NCBI GenBank assembly: GCA_016930635.1
Contig: JAFGGI010000057.1
Coordinates: forward strand, 1-64,000
Source: Sedimentisphaerales bacterium
Lineage (GTDB): Bacteria > Planctomycetota > Phycisphaerae > Sedimentisphaerales > UBA12454
Length of the DNA: 64,000 bases
Reading direction: 5' to 3'
The translations under genes and the position numbers were made by a program. Shown here one piece after another: positions 34,981-45,726 of this stretch. Each line of letters begins with the position of its first letter. The first letter of the stretch is position 1. The notes under the pieces were generated by a model, which was not told the DNA's origin, did no database searches, and worked only from the letters and a program-made list of their open reading frames with translations.

Positions 34981-35589
34981 TCAGGTTTTTTTACCTGTAA
35001 CAAAATTAACAAGACCAAGTATAAGGCCAAGCGTAATAAATGCTCCGACCGGCATTCTCATAGCGGCCCAGGGCACAAAAAAGCTGGGCATAACCTTAAT
35101 CTCGAATATCATACCCGTAGCCAGTAATTCTCTTATTCCGCCGAGAATACAAAGCACTACTGTAAAACCGATACCCATGCCGATAGCATCGATAATACTT
35201 ATAAACAAACCATTCTTGCTCGCACAGGCTTCGGCTCTGCAGATGATTATGCAGTTTACGATAATAAGAGGCACATAAGGACCGAGCACCGCGCTCATTT
35301 CCGGCTGGAAAGCCCTGAGAAACAAATCGGCAATTGTTACAAACGTCGCGATCGCAAGGGTAAACATTAAAATACGCAGATGAGGCTTTAAAAGATTCCT
35401 CATAAGACTCACAACAATATTACTGCAGAACAAAACAAAAATTACGCTAAGGCCCATTGTAAGGGCAGGCTTTACTGCCGTTGTCACAGCAAGCGTCGGG
35501 CACATACCTAAAAGAAGACGCAGGACAGGATTTTCCTGCCAAAGACCTGCCGCAAAAACCTTTGAAATTGAAGGTGCTTTATTTTCCAT
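34981..35589 (-). CDS. rnfE: Rnf complex subunit RnfE
   Basis: Integral membrane partner of RnfA, about six helices, 202 residues. It has the family motifs NPVLRLLLGMCPTLAVTT and VPLIIVNCIIICRAEACASKN, with the conserved Cys in each half. It directly adjoins rnfG (start one base before the rnfG stop region), so the genes are translationally linked. Confidence 0.94.
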   Translation of the reverse strand: MENKAPSISKVFAAGLWQENPVLRLLLGMCPTLAVTTAVKPALTMGLSVIFVLFCSNIVVSLMRNLLKPHLRILMFTLAIATFVTIADLFLRAFQPEMSAVLGPYVPLIIVNCIIICRAEACASKNGLFISIIDAIGMGIGFTVVLCILGGIRELLATGMIFEIKVMPSFFVPWAAMRMPVGAFITLGLILGLVNFVTGKKT

Positions 35590-36198
35590 CTATTCCGCTT
35601 TCTTTTCGTTAATCTTTTTTTTCATCTGGTCAAGATAGTTATTAAAAATATTCACAACAGCAGTACTGCTCACAGTAGCACCACTGATAGCAACGATATT
35701 GTTGTCAATTATCTTGTCATCGCCTTTTTTTGTAAGACTTAAATTTGTCATCGGGGCATTAATAAACTGATGTCTGAAATAATCTCCGACTATTCTGTCG
35801 CCGAAGCCCGGTGTCTCATTGCTTGAAAGGACACTATAGCCTTTGATTTTTTCAAGAGCTGCATCAACTGCGATAACAAGTTCGATCTTGTCAGCAAACC
35901 CCGCACCCTGTGCCCCGAAGCAAAAACCTGCGCTGTTTCCATCAGGAGCAGTTGCTTTATAAACATTACTCTTCGCAATTTTGCCCTTGCCCAGGTCAAC
36001 CTGTACATCTGTCATAATACATTCATACTTGGCATTTGGTATCAATTCATTCATCAAGTTGTTAAGTTTGTTTATTTTGTTCTGCTCGATCCTCGGCTGC
36101 CAGGCAGCATTGGTTATGGCAATTAAAAGACCAAAGGCAAATGACGAGACTATCAGCAGCCAGCTTTGTTCGATATAATGTTTTATCGCTTTAAGCAT
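35590..36198 (-). CDS. rnfG: Rnf complex subunit RnfG
   Basis: Periplasmic flavoprotein subunit. An N-terminal membrane anchor (WLLIVSSFAFGLLIAITNA) is followed by an FMN-binding domain with the covalent attachment motif ISGATVSSTAV, where FMN is bound through phosphate to the Thr of SGAT. NETPGFGDRI is also typical. It overlaps the end of rnfD by eight bases. Confidence 0.94.
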   Translation of the reverse strand: MLKAIKHYIEQSWLLIVSSFAFGLLIAITNAAWQPRIEQNKINKLNNLMNELIPNAKYECIMTDVQVDLGKGKIAKSNVYKATAPDGNSAGFCFGAQGAGFADKIELVIAVDAALEKIKGYSVLSSNETPGFGDRIVGDYFRHQFINAPMTNLSLTKKGDDKIIDNNIVAISGATVSSTAVVNIFNNYLDQMKKKINEKKAE

Positions 36199-37222
36199 TT
36201 ACTCTGCCTCCTGTCGGTGTAAGTTTCGTGAAACGGTCTATCAAAGGCGTAACCGCATTCATCAGCAGCACGGCAAACATAACGCCTTCGGGATATTCAC
36301 CTACTATTCTGATAAGCATCGTCAGTCCGCCCAGGCCTATACCGAAAATCCACATTCCTCTCTTCGTCAGCGGTGCGGTTACGGGGTCGGTAGCTATGAA
36401 AAACGCGCCTATCAAAAGCCCGCCGCCAACCAGATGGACCCACGGCGCAATATAATACTGCGGATCAATAAGCCAGCCGATAGAGGCAAATATAAACGCC
36501 GAGAGTAGTACCGCTATCGGTATAATATAATTTATCGTTCCCCTTATCAGCATATAAAACCCGCCGATAATCAGCGCCAATGCACTTGTCTCTCCAAGAC
36601 AGCCTCCTGTCTGGCCAACGAACATATAATTAAACACACTGTTTACTGTTTCTGCTTTGGTTCCGTTTCCCGCCGCCCTGCTTTTTATAGCCTCTTTGCT
36701 GAGCGCAAGAGGAGTCGCCTGGGTCGTTGCCACGGGATCTGAGGTTTGAACCTGGCCAACCTGCGGCATTTGCGGATGTATCGTTGCCGGCACGGTCCAG
36801 GTGGTCATCATTGTTCCAAAACAAGCTGTCAAAAAACATCTTCCTGCCATCGCCGGATTGAAGATATTCGAGCCCAGTCCGCCAAATACCATTTTACCTA
36901 TGATAATTGCAAAGCCGGAACCTATGACACAGGCCCAGACAGGCATCGTCGGCGGAAGTGAAAAGGCAAGTATGATAGCGGTTACTACTGCACTTAGGTC
37001 TCCAAGAGAATTAGGTTTTCGGAGGATGATATTACACATTGCTTCAAAAACAATGCACGAAACGATACAGGAGCCGAGAACCGCAACTGCTTTTAGCCGG
37101 AAGAATATTACCGCTGCAACCATCGCAGGGACAAGACCAATTATCACATCAAGCATAACACTCTGCGTAGAGTGATGCTTTTTGATATGCGGCGAATGTG
37201 ATACTTTTATATTTTCCAGCAT
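36191..37222 (-). CDS. rnfD: Rnf complex subunit RnfD
   Basis: Membrane subunit of 343 residues with about nine to ten helices. It starts with the typical SHSPHIKKHHSTQSVMLDVIIG region. The FMN-attachment segment is TTQATPLALSKEAI. A long loop around it and the FNPAMAGRCFL motif also match RnfD/NqrB. It lies between rnfC and rnfG in the operon. Confidence 0.94.
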   Translation of the reverse strand: MLENIKVSHSPHIKKHHSTQSVMLDVIIGLVPAMVAAVIFFRLKAVAVLGSCIVSCIVFEAMCNIILRKPNSLGDLSAVVTAIILAFSLPPTMPVWACVIGSGFAIIIGKMVFGGLGSNIFNPAMAGRCFLTACFGTMMTTWTVPATIHPQMPQVGQVQTSDPVATTQATPLALSKEAIKSRAAGNGTKAETVNSVFNYMFVGQTGGCLGETSALALIIGGFYMLIRGTINYIIPIAVLLSAFIFASIGWLIDPQYYIAPWVHLVGGGLLIGAFFIATDPVTAPLTKRGMWIFGIGLGGLTMLIRIVGEYPEGVMFAVLLMNAVTPLIDRFTKLTPTGGRVNA

Positions 37223-37245
37223 TTATTTATCCTGTCACGATAGTT

Positions 37246-38622
37246 TTATTTCGGCATAAGTTTTTTCGCTCTTGCGGCGAGAATTTTCCCGGTCTTTATA
37301 AGTCCTGCAACATCTATATCGGCCGGGCAGACATAACTGCAGCAGCCGCATTCTATACAAACCGACATATGATACTGTTCTGCTATATCAAGCAGATTAT
37401 GTTTTACCGCGTGGGCTATTTTTGTCGGATTTATATTCATCGAGCAGGCTTCGATACATCTTCCGCAGCGGATACAGGGTGTCTCTTTCGATCTCATTCT
37501 TATACTGCCGATTTCCTTTGCCGTAAGGACGGTAATTGCCCCGCCGGTTTTAGTCATTGGTGTTGACAGATCCGCCACCGCAAAACCCATCATCGGCCCG
37601 CCGAGTATAACTTTCACCGCGTCATCGGTCAGCCCGCCTGCAAGTTCGATAAGGTCTCCTGCCGTCATTCCGATAGGAGCATAGAAATTGCCGGGGTTTT
37701 TAACTCCGCTTCCGGAAACAGTTACAGGTCTATGTGTTAACGGGCTGCCAAATACAACCGCATCGGCTATTGCCGCGGCGGTGGCTACATTGTTTACGAG
37801 AACACCTATCATCGGCGGGATTCCGCCTGCCGGCACATCCTTGCCAAGGATTGATTTGATAAGCTGTCTTTCACCGCCCTGTGGATATTTTGTCTTTACC
37901 GCAACAACTTCTATCTCTGATGCAGCCGGCATTTTTTCCACTGCCTGTCTGAAAGCAGTAACAGCTTTTTGTTTATTGTCTTCTATGCCTATATATATGT
38001 TCTCACAGTTCAGTGCTTTCGCTGCAAGCAGAGCGCCTGCAATAATCTGATTAGTCCACTCAAGCATTATCCGGTAATCACAGGTGATAAAAGGTTCACA
38101 TTCACAACCGTTGATTATCACCGCGCGTATAGGCGAATCAGGGTTTGCCTTTAGCTTAACACTCGTAGGGAAACCTGCCCCTCCCATTCCGACAATACCT
38201 GCGTTGCGAACAGCCTCAAATATCTGTTCAGGTGTATATTTGCCGGGGTCGAAATTTTCATTGAATTTATCTGCAGAGGGCTCTTTTACCTGGTTATCTT
38301 CACCAGTTTCAATGATAATCGATTCAGCTCTGCCGAGTACCGGATGAGAGCTGAGCGCTATATTCTTCACTGTCCCGTTCACCGGCGAATGGATCGGGGC
38401 CGACACAAAAGCGTCAGCACTACCTATAACCTGGCCCAGGGTTACATAATTCTTTTTCATAACCAGCGGTTTGCAAATTGCGCCGATATGCTGGCTCAGC
38501 ATAATAGAAAGCTGTTTTGGCGCCGGCACAGATTTTATCCGTGAATGTTCGCTTAACTCTTTGTAGCCAGGCGGATGGACGCCGCCCTTAAACGTTAGTT
38601 TGCCGGTACACTTAATGTCCAA
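37246..38622 (-). CDS. rnfC: Rnf complex subunit RnfC
   Basis: Peripheral NADH-binding subunit. It has the N-terminal GGVHPPGYKELSE segment, the NADH/FMN domain (GIVGMGGAGFPTSVKL, then INGCECEPFITCDYR) and an SLBB domain. Two 4Fe-4S motifs, CIRCGRCIEACSMNINP and CIECGCCSYVCPADID, are at the C-terminus. 458 residues is the normal short form, without the long Ala/Lys-rich tail of enteric RnfC. It overlaps the upstream RseC-like gene by eleven bases. Confidence 0.95.
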   Translation of the reverse strand: MDIKCTGKLTFKGGVHPPGYKELSEHSRIKSVPAPKQLSIMLSQHIGAICKPLVMKKNYVTLGQVIGSADAFVSAPIHSPVNGTVKNIALSSHPVLGRAESIIIETGEDNQVKEPSADKFNENFDPGKYTPEQIFEAVRNAGIVGMGGAGFPTSVKLKANPDSPIRAVIINGCECEPFITCDYRIMLEWTNQIIAGALLAAKALNCENIYIGIEDNKQKAVTAFRQAVEKMPAASEIEVVAVKTKYPQGGERQLIKSILGKDVPAGGIPPMIGVLVNNVATAAAIADAVVFGSPLTHRPVTVSGSGVKNPGNFYAPIGMTAGDLIELAGGLTDDAVKVILGGPMMGFAVADLSTPMTKTGGAITVLTAKEIGSIRMRSKETPCIRCGRCIEACSMNINPTKIAHAVKHNLLDIAEQYHMSVCIECGCCSYVCPADIDVAGLIKTGKILAARAKKLMPK

Positions 38623-38896
38623 CCCTCCATAATTTCAAAATTAAAAGATACAAACTTATAACAGCCGCTGCCGCTGCAAGTGCGAGCAGGTTTTTGCCAA
38701 GCGGACCGACCTGCCTTTCAGCAAGCAGTCTTTCCGCAACGGCAAGGGTAATAATAAAAAGAACCAGCGGCAACAAAAAAGCCTGTATAACCTTCAGTGT
38801 AACAGGCGGCGATTTTGAATTGCCGAGCCTTTGGTAAACTTCCTGACAACTGTCTTTTTGTCCGCAGCTGTCACATTGCTGGTCCATTATCTGCAC
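38612..38896 (-). CDS. RseC/SoxR-reducing-system-like membrane protein
   Basis: 94 residues: an N-terminal Cys-containing segment (QQCDSCGQKDSCQEVYQRLG) and two membrane helices (LLPLVLFIITLAVAERLL; LLALAAAAAVISLYLLIL). This matches RseC family proteins, which sit beside rnf genes in many bacteria and act with Rnf to reduce SoxR or in thiamine and redox pathways. It is the first gene of the rnf operon here. The name is by shape and context, not by a decisive motif. Confidence 0.65.
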   Translation of the reverse strand: MQIMDQQCDSCGQKDSCQEVYQRLGNSKSPPVTLKVIQAFLLPLVLFIITLAVAERLLAERQVGPLGKNLLALAAAAAVISLYLLILKLWRVGH

Positions 38897-38913
38897 CTAT
38901 TAAGAAAAGGAAC

Positions 38914-38942
38914 CTTATATAACAAATCCGCAAGATTTTCAA
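38914..38942 (-). promoter_or_regulatory. Promoter of the rnf operon
   Basis: On the minus strand: TTGAAA (38942-38937), a 17-base spacer, TATAAG (38919-38914), about 18 bases before the first gene. This implies a very short leader. Confidence 0.7.
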
Positions 38943-39260
38943 GCCAAATCGCTTAAGTTGTCTCAGCTGATAATAGCAAGCTGCTTTAGAAATGAATCCA
39001 CTTGCCTAATCTCATTTTCATGCCATCTCCTTTGTTTTATGAGGCCTGTATGATAATTTTTTCACATTAATTTTAAGCAAAAAAGTTAAAATATAACGGC
39101 TTGAAAAGCCTTTCAATTTATCTTTTATCCCCGGGCATGTTACGATAACACCTTTTTATATAAAGAGTTATATAGTATATCTTGTTTTAGTCCTATAATA
39201 AAACTATTTCTCATACAAAAGCTACGTATAGTCCATTTTTCCCAAAACACCATTTTTGCC
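38943..39260. other. Gene-free AT-rich stretch between rnf operon and sigma-54 activator
   Basis: No gene is seen. A small hairpin GGCTTGAAAAGCC lies near 39100, and TATAAT-like boxes near 39160-39200. The rnf promoter ends it on the left and the activator promoter on the right. Confidence 0.5.
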
Positions 39261-39289
39261 TTGATTTACATTATGGGACGTGGTAAAAT
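39261..39289 (+). promoter_or_regulatory. Promoter of the sigma-54 activator gene
   Basis: TTGATT (39261-39266), a 17-base spacer and TAAAAT (39284-39289). Transcription would start near 39296, leaving a leader of about 145 bases. Confidence 0.65.
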
Positions 39290-39313
39290 ATGTAAAATTA
39301 AATATGTATTGGT

Positions 39314-39406
39314 AGTGAGTTTGGAGGACGGAGAAGACAAGACAATCCTCCCAAATTTTTCACTAAGTAGAGCATGGCGTACCGAACAGTGATAATCCGA
39401 GTACGC
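39314..39406 (+). promoter_or_regulatory. Structured 5' leader with two long hairpins
   Basis: Hairpin 1 pairs AGTGA and TTTGGAGGA (39314-39328) with TCCTCCCAAA and TCACT (39346-39364), with a T run inside the 3' arm. Hairpin 2 pairs GCGTAC (39377-39382) with GTACGC (39401-39406). Both lie in the predicted leader of the sigma-54 activator. It could be a regulatory RNA element; no known class is recognised. Confidence 0.45.
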
Positions 39407-39440
39407 TGTGAAATGTTAACTGTAAAACTCTGCGCGTACT

Positions 39441-40469
39441 ATGGAGAAGAAGACGGAAGAAAAATTTAGAAGAAGAAGTTATTCCACTCAGGGTGATGTT
39501 GACAATCCAAGAGGCCGCCTTGTACGCAATGACTTTGTCATAGGCGAATCTCCTGCTTTTGGCTCAATTCTCGAGACTATTAATGCTGTTGCTGCCAGAC
39601 AGTGTCCAATGATAATCAGCGGTGAAACCGGCGCAGGCAAGGAAATGGTTGCCCGCCAGATACATTTATGCAGTAACCGGGCTGATAAGGTTTTTATTCC
39701 TGTTGATTGTACAACACTGACAGGGCAGTTATTTGAAAGCCAGTTATTCGGTCATGTCCGCGGTGCGTTTACCGGTGCTGTAAGCGATACGCTCGGTTTC
39801 TTCAGGGCTGCAGACAGCGGAACTATCTTCCTCGACGAAATCAGCGAGATTCCTCTCGACCTTCAGGCAAAACTGCTGAGGGTTCTGCAGGAATCAACTG
39901 TTACACCCGTCGGTTCAGTAAAACCTCATCCTATTGATGTGCGGGTACTTTGTGCGACAAACAGAAATTTAAAGCAGTTAGTTGAAGAGGCCAAGTTCCG
40001 TGCAGATCTATATTACCGTTTAAATGTCGTTGCTGTTGAAGTACCTCCTCTTCGTAAAAGGCCGCAGGATATCATCATGCTTGCTGAATATTTCCTTGCC
40101 CGCCAGGCAGACCTTTATAGCGAGCCTTATAAAACACTTTCAGACCAGACTAAAAAGCTTCTTGTCGACTATCATTGGCCTGGTAATGTCCGTGAACTTG
40201 CAAATGTAATAGAAAGAGCTTATGTGCTGACAGAAACAAATGTGATAACACCTGCCGCTCTTCCAACAGAAATACTCGTTGCGGTTCCTGCAGAGAACGG
40301 GGCCGCTCGCCTGCCGACTCTTGACGAAGCACAGCGAAAAGTGATTATTCAGGCACTCGATACGACCGGCGGCAAAAGAATGGCTGCTGCCAAAATTCTC
40401 GGTCTTGAGCGCCGAAAGCTTAATCGTCTGATGCAAAAACTTGACATTCCTCTGGCCGAGGCCGAATAA
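39441..40469 (+). CDS. Sigma-54-dependent transcription activator without receiver domain
   Basis: 342 residues: a short N-terminal tail, a full AAA+ domain and a Fis-type helix-turn-helix. Walker A GETGAGKE near residue 60, the sigma-54 contact loop GAFTGA, Walker B GTIFLDEISEIPLD, sensor ATNRNLKQL, arginine finger region RADLYYRLNV. The HTH is KRMAAAKILGLERRKLNRLM. With no receiver, GAF or PAS domain, it must be controlled by partner binding, by its level or by its short N-terminus, like PspF. Target genes cannot be told from the window. A strong terminator follows. Confidence 0.92.
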   Translation: MEKKTEEKFRRRSYSTQGDVDNPRGRLVRNDFVIGESPAFGSILETINAVAARQCPMIISGETGAGKEMVARQIHLCSNRADKVFIPVDCTTLTGQLFESQLFGHVRGAFTGAVSDTLGFFRAADSGTIFLDEISEIPLDLQAKLLRVLQESTVTPVGSVKPHPIDVRVLCATNRNLKQLVEEAKFRADLYYRLNVVAVEVPPLRKRPQDIIMLAEYFLARQADLYSEPYKTLSDQTKKLLVDYHWPGNVRELANVIERAYVLTETNVITPAALPTEILVAVPAENGAARLPTLDEAQRKVIIQALDTTGGKRMAAAKILGLERRKLNRLMQKLDIPLAEAE

Positions 40470-40472
40470 AAA

Positions 40473-40499
40473 AACCCCGATAAGAATACCGGGGTTTTT
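40473..40499 (+). terminator. Bidirectional intrinsic terminator
   Basis: AAAAACCCCG and CCGGGGTTTTT form a hairpin around ATAAGAATA directly after the activator stop codon. Read on the minus strand it also serves the convergent TPR lipoprotein gene. Confidence 0.9.
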
Positions 40500-40522
40500 A
40501 GAACTCCCTTTCTCAGGTCAAC

Positions 40523-41230
40523 TTATTTTTCCTGCGTATCCTGTTTTTCAATCATCTTATCGAGCTTTTTTACATTCCCGGCTTTTTTGCGATAAGTCTG
40601 AACCTTTACACCAAGCCTGCCGAGTTCGCCGGCAACTTCCGCCTGTGAAGGGTCAAGGTCAAAAGTTTTGCGCAAATAAATCTCTGCGTTCGTATAATCC
40701 TTCTGCAAGAGATAATAATAACCGATCTGTTTATTTATCGCCACCGACTGCGGGGCCAGACGATGGGCCTGTTTGTAGCAAGACAAAGCATAATCATCCA
40801 GCATCCTGTCCTGAAAAGCCCTGCCGAGAAGCAGTGAGTGTTTAGCACTGACACTTGCCTGGCTCATATACATATCCGCGATTACCGCGCTGCGGGTGAA
40901 GTCTTCTTTGTCGATCAGCAATTTCACAATAGAGGCCTGGGCTTCATGGTGAACCGGATCAAAAGCTAATGTTTTATTATATTCCCATTCAGCTTTGTCC
41001 CACAGGCCCTGGCGATGGTAAAGTTTGCCCAGTTCATAATGGGCTTTGGGGTTTTCGTACTTGCGGTCGATATCTTTCATCAGCGCCATTTTTTGCCGGT
41101 CGGTCGCGCTCACGAGCTCTTCGTCAGATATCTTTTCGCCTGTAGCGGTCTTTTGTGTCCTGCTGCACCCGGCTGTGATAATGAAGATTGTCCCCAGAAT
41201 TATAAACAGGATTTTAAAGAGTTTTGCCAT
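40523..41230 (-). CDS. TPR-repeat lipoprotein
   Basis: 235 residues. A lipoprotein signal (KILFIILGTIFIITAGC, Cys near residue 23) precedes three to four TPRs (AHYELGKLYHRQGLWDKAEWEYNKTLAFDP and following, residues about 60-200). It would be a membrane-attached scaffold in the periplasm. It ends with a charged tail. It lies about 90 bases after gyrB on the same strand, so it may be in the dnaN-dciA-gyrB transcript, but a link in function is not evident. Confidence 0.8.
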   Translation of the reverse strand: MAKLFKILFIILGTIFIITAGCSRTQKTATGEKISDEELVSATDRQKMALMKDIDRKYENPKAHYELGKLYHRQGLWDKAEWEYNKTLAFDPVHHEAQASIVKLLIDKEDFTRSAVIADMYMSQASVSAKHSLLLGRAFQDRMLDDYALSCYKQAHRLAPQSVAINKQIGYYYLLQKDYTNAEIYLRKTFDLDPSQAEVAGELGRLGVKVQTYRKKAGNVKKLDKMIEKQDTQEK

Positions 41231-41321
41231 TTCTCAATCCTTTCCAATTTCGAGCATCCTAATCTGCCATTAGTATGAGGCACTAAAGTCTTTTTTGCAA
41301 GTTATTTTCTGCCCAAAAGAG

Positions 41322-44106
<2,785 letters not shown>

Positions 44107-44121
44107 AACACTGACAACTCC

Positions 44122-45228
44122 TTATGATAAGCTCACCGGCATAATAATATACAGATAGTTCTGCCCGCTTTTAATAAGGCCCGGCCGGTCCGGTTGGCCC
44201 AACTGCATCTCAAAAGAATCTTCTTTGATAACCCTAAGCACATCAACAAGAAATTGTGGGTTAAATCCGATCTCCATCGCTTCGCCCTGATAGCCTACTT
44301 CCATGGCTATTTCTGCGTCGCCCATTTCCGGTGCCCGGCAGGTAAAAATCAAAGATTTTTCGCTTAGCGACAATTTAACTCCCTTGGAGTCCTCGTTAGT
44401 TAAAAGGGCTGCTCTTTTGACAGCGCTTAATGTCGCTGCCGTGTTAAGCTGTAGTTTATTCTTGTGGTCTGTTGGAACAATCTCTTCGTATTTAGGAAAA
44501 TTACCTTCGACCAGCGTCGAGCTTACCACAGTGCTGCCGCAGGCTATTATAATTTTATTGTCCGCAAAACGAATCTCCGCTTCGTCTTTTTCGCCGGCAC
44601 TTATCTTATCTAAAAGTGACATTGCTTTGGCGGGCACAATTATCTTTTCTGACTCAAGTTTCTTCTCTGCTTCAGCACTTAAAGAAAGTTTATATCGGGC
44701 GAGTCTTCGGCCGTCTGTTCCAACCATTGTTAGTTTTTTTCCTGAGGCTTCCCATAAAACCCCGCTTAATGCATACCGTGTATTTTCCTTTGCTGTTGCA
44801 AAAAGACAATGCTCTATTGCCTCCTGCAGGCGAATAAGATTAACTTTTATCTGGGCCTTGCCTTCCAGGCCGGGAACTGCGGGGTATTGATCCGGCTGGT
44901 ACCCGTAAATTGTAAAATGGCTGTCTGCGCCTCTTACGTGGCAGGTCCCTTCGGCTGATTGAATCTCAAGGACCTCGTCAACGCTTTCGCGCACAATGGC
45001 AGCAAGCCGCTCTGCAGGAACAACGGCTTCGCCTTTTTCTTCTACCTGGGCCTGGGCAACAAGGCAGGTTATGCTAATCTCGAAATCAGTAGCGCTTATC
45101 GCGACACTGTCTTTTTTCGCGTCCAATTTCAGCCCCTGCAGGATCGGCTTGGTTGTCCTGGACGGAACTACGGTCGTTACGAGCGACAGGGCTTCAGCCA
45201 ATGCCGCGCGGTTGAATTTAACCTTCAT
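44122..45228 (-). CDS. dnaN: DNA polymerase III beta sliding clamp
   Basis: Clamp subunit that holds the polymerase on DNA. Three clamp domains fill about 368 residues, starting MKVKFNRAALAEALSLV. ILQGLKLDAK and the C-terminal LYIIMPVSLS (usual YxxMPMRL) are typical. An in-frame ATG lies five codons upstream (45243), but starting at the ATG ending at 45228 gives the normal N-terminus. It is first in the dnaN-dciA-gyrB operon. dnaA, the usual neighbour, is missing; instead a gene-free stretch with origin-like features lies upstream. Confidence 0.95.
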   Translation of the reverse strand: MKVKFNRAALAEALSLVTTVVPSRTTKPILQGLKLDAKKDSVAISATDFEISITCLVAQAQVEEKGEAVVPAERLAAIVRESVDEVLEIQSAEGTCHVRGADSHFTIYGYQPDQYPAVPGLEGKAQIKVNLIRLQEAIEHCLFATAKENTRYALSGVLWEASGKKLTMVGTDGRRLARYKLSLSAEAEKKLESEKIIVPAKAMSLLDKISAGEKDEAEIRFADNKIIIACGSTVVSSTLVEGNFPKYEEIVPTDHKNKLQLNTAATLSAVKRAALLTNEDSKGVKLSLSEKSLIFTCRAPEMGDAEIAMEVGYQGEAMEIGFNPQFLVDVLRVIKEDSFEMQLGQPDRPGLIKSGQNYLYIIMPVSLS

Positions 45229-45283
45229 TTTTTCCCTCATCAATCCTTAAAATATTTGTCTTTTTCCTTTTTTTCAACATCAT

Positions 45284-45312
45284 ATTTTACAACAGTAACG
45301 CCAATTTAGCAA
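45284..45312 (-). promoter_or_regulatory. Promoter of the dnaN operon
   Basis: On the minus strand: TTGCTA (45312-45307), a 17-base spacer, TAAAAT (45289-45284). It sits inside the left part of the candidate origin. Confidence 0.5.
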
Positions 45313-45720
45313 AGAGAAATGAGGCAAATTAAGAGGGGGTTCGCCCGTTAGTTTTGTCACAGCGCATCCTAATAAGAAAGAAGAGAATAATAAAAAAAGT
45401 AATAGTAGTAGTAACCGACGAAAATTGTGAAAAGCAAAAGGGGCTTGGGGGGTAAACAAATAAAAGACAAGGAGTTACAGCATAAAAACAACAGGGGGCG
45501 ACGTGGAAAACCTGTGAGAAAGACAGAAAGACTCTTTCTTAAATTAGAATCAAATCACAAAAAAACCCGAAAACAGAAAAAACAGGAGGCGGGCCAACAG
45601 GACAAACAAAAGAAATCACAGGTTATACACACAAACACAAGGCAAAAAAGCAACTCTTTTATCGTTTCTTGAAAGAGGTTCACACGCCCCCGGGCCTTTT
45701 AAGAATCGCTACCGGGGCAC
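45313..45720. other. Candidate replication origin (oriC) upstream of dnaN
   Basis: About 400 bases without a believable gene and strongly purine-biased on the plus strand. At about 45394-45416 an A-rich run leads into TAATAGTAGTAGTAA, five consecutive DnaA-trio-like units, then a GC-richer CCGACG. DnaA-box-like sites: TTATACACA (45623-45631, 8/9 to TTATCCACA), CGTGGAAAA (45502-45510, 7/9 on the other strand), and weaker 6/9 sites at 45353 and 45513. A GC hairpin (GCCCCCGG/CCGGGGC) lies at about 45688-45719. The 81-codon Lys-rich open frame at 45427 reflects the base bias. Confidence 0.5.
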
Positions 45721-45726
45721 CAATAT

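Noticed and set aside
45427..45672. An 81-codon Lys/Gln-rich open frame in the gene-free region before dnaN
   Set aside because: Composition follows the purine bias of the strand, there is no ribosome site or family pattern, and the region has origin-like sites.
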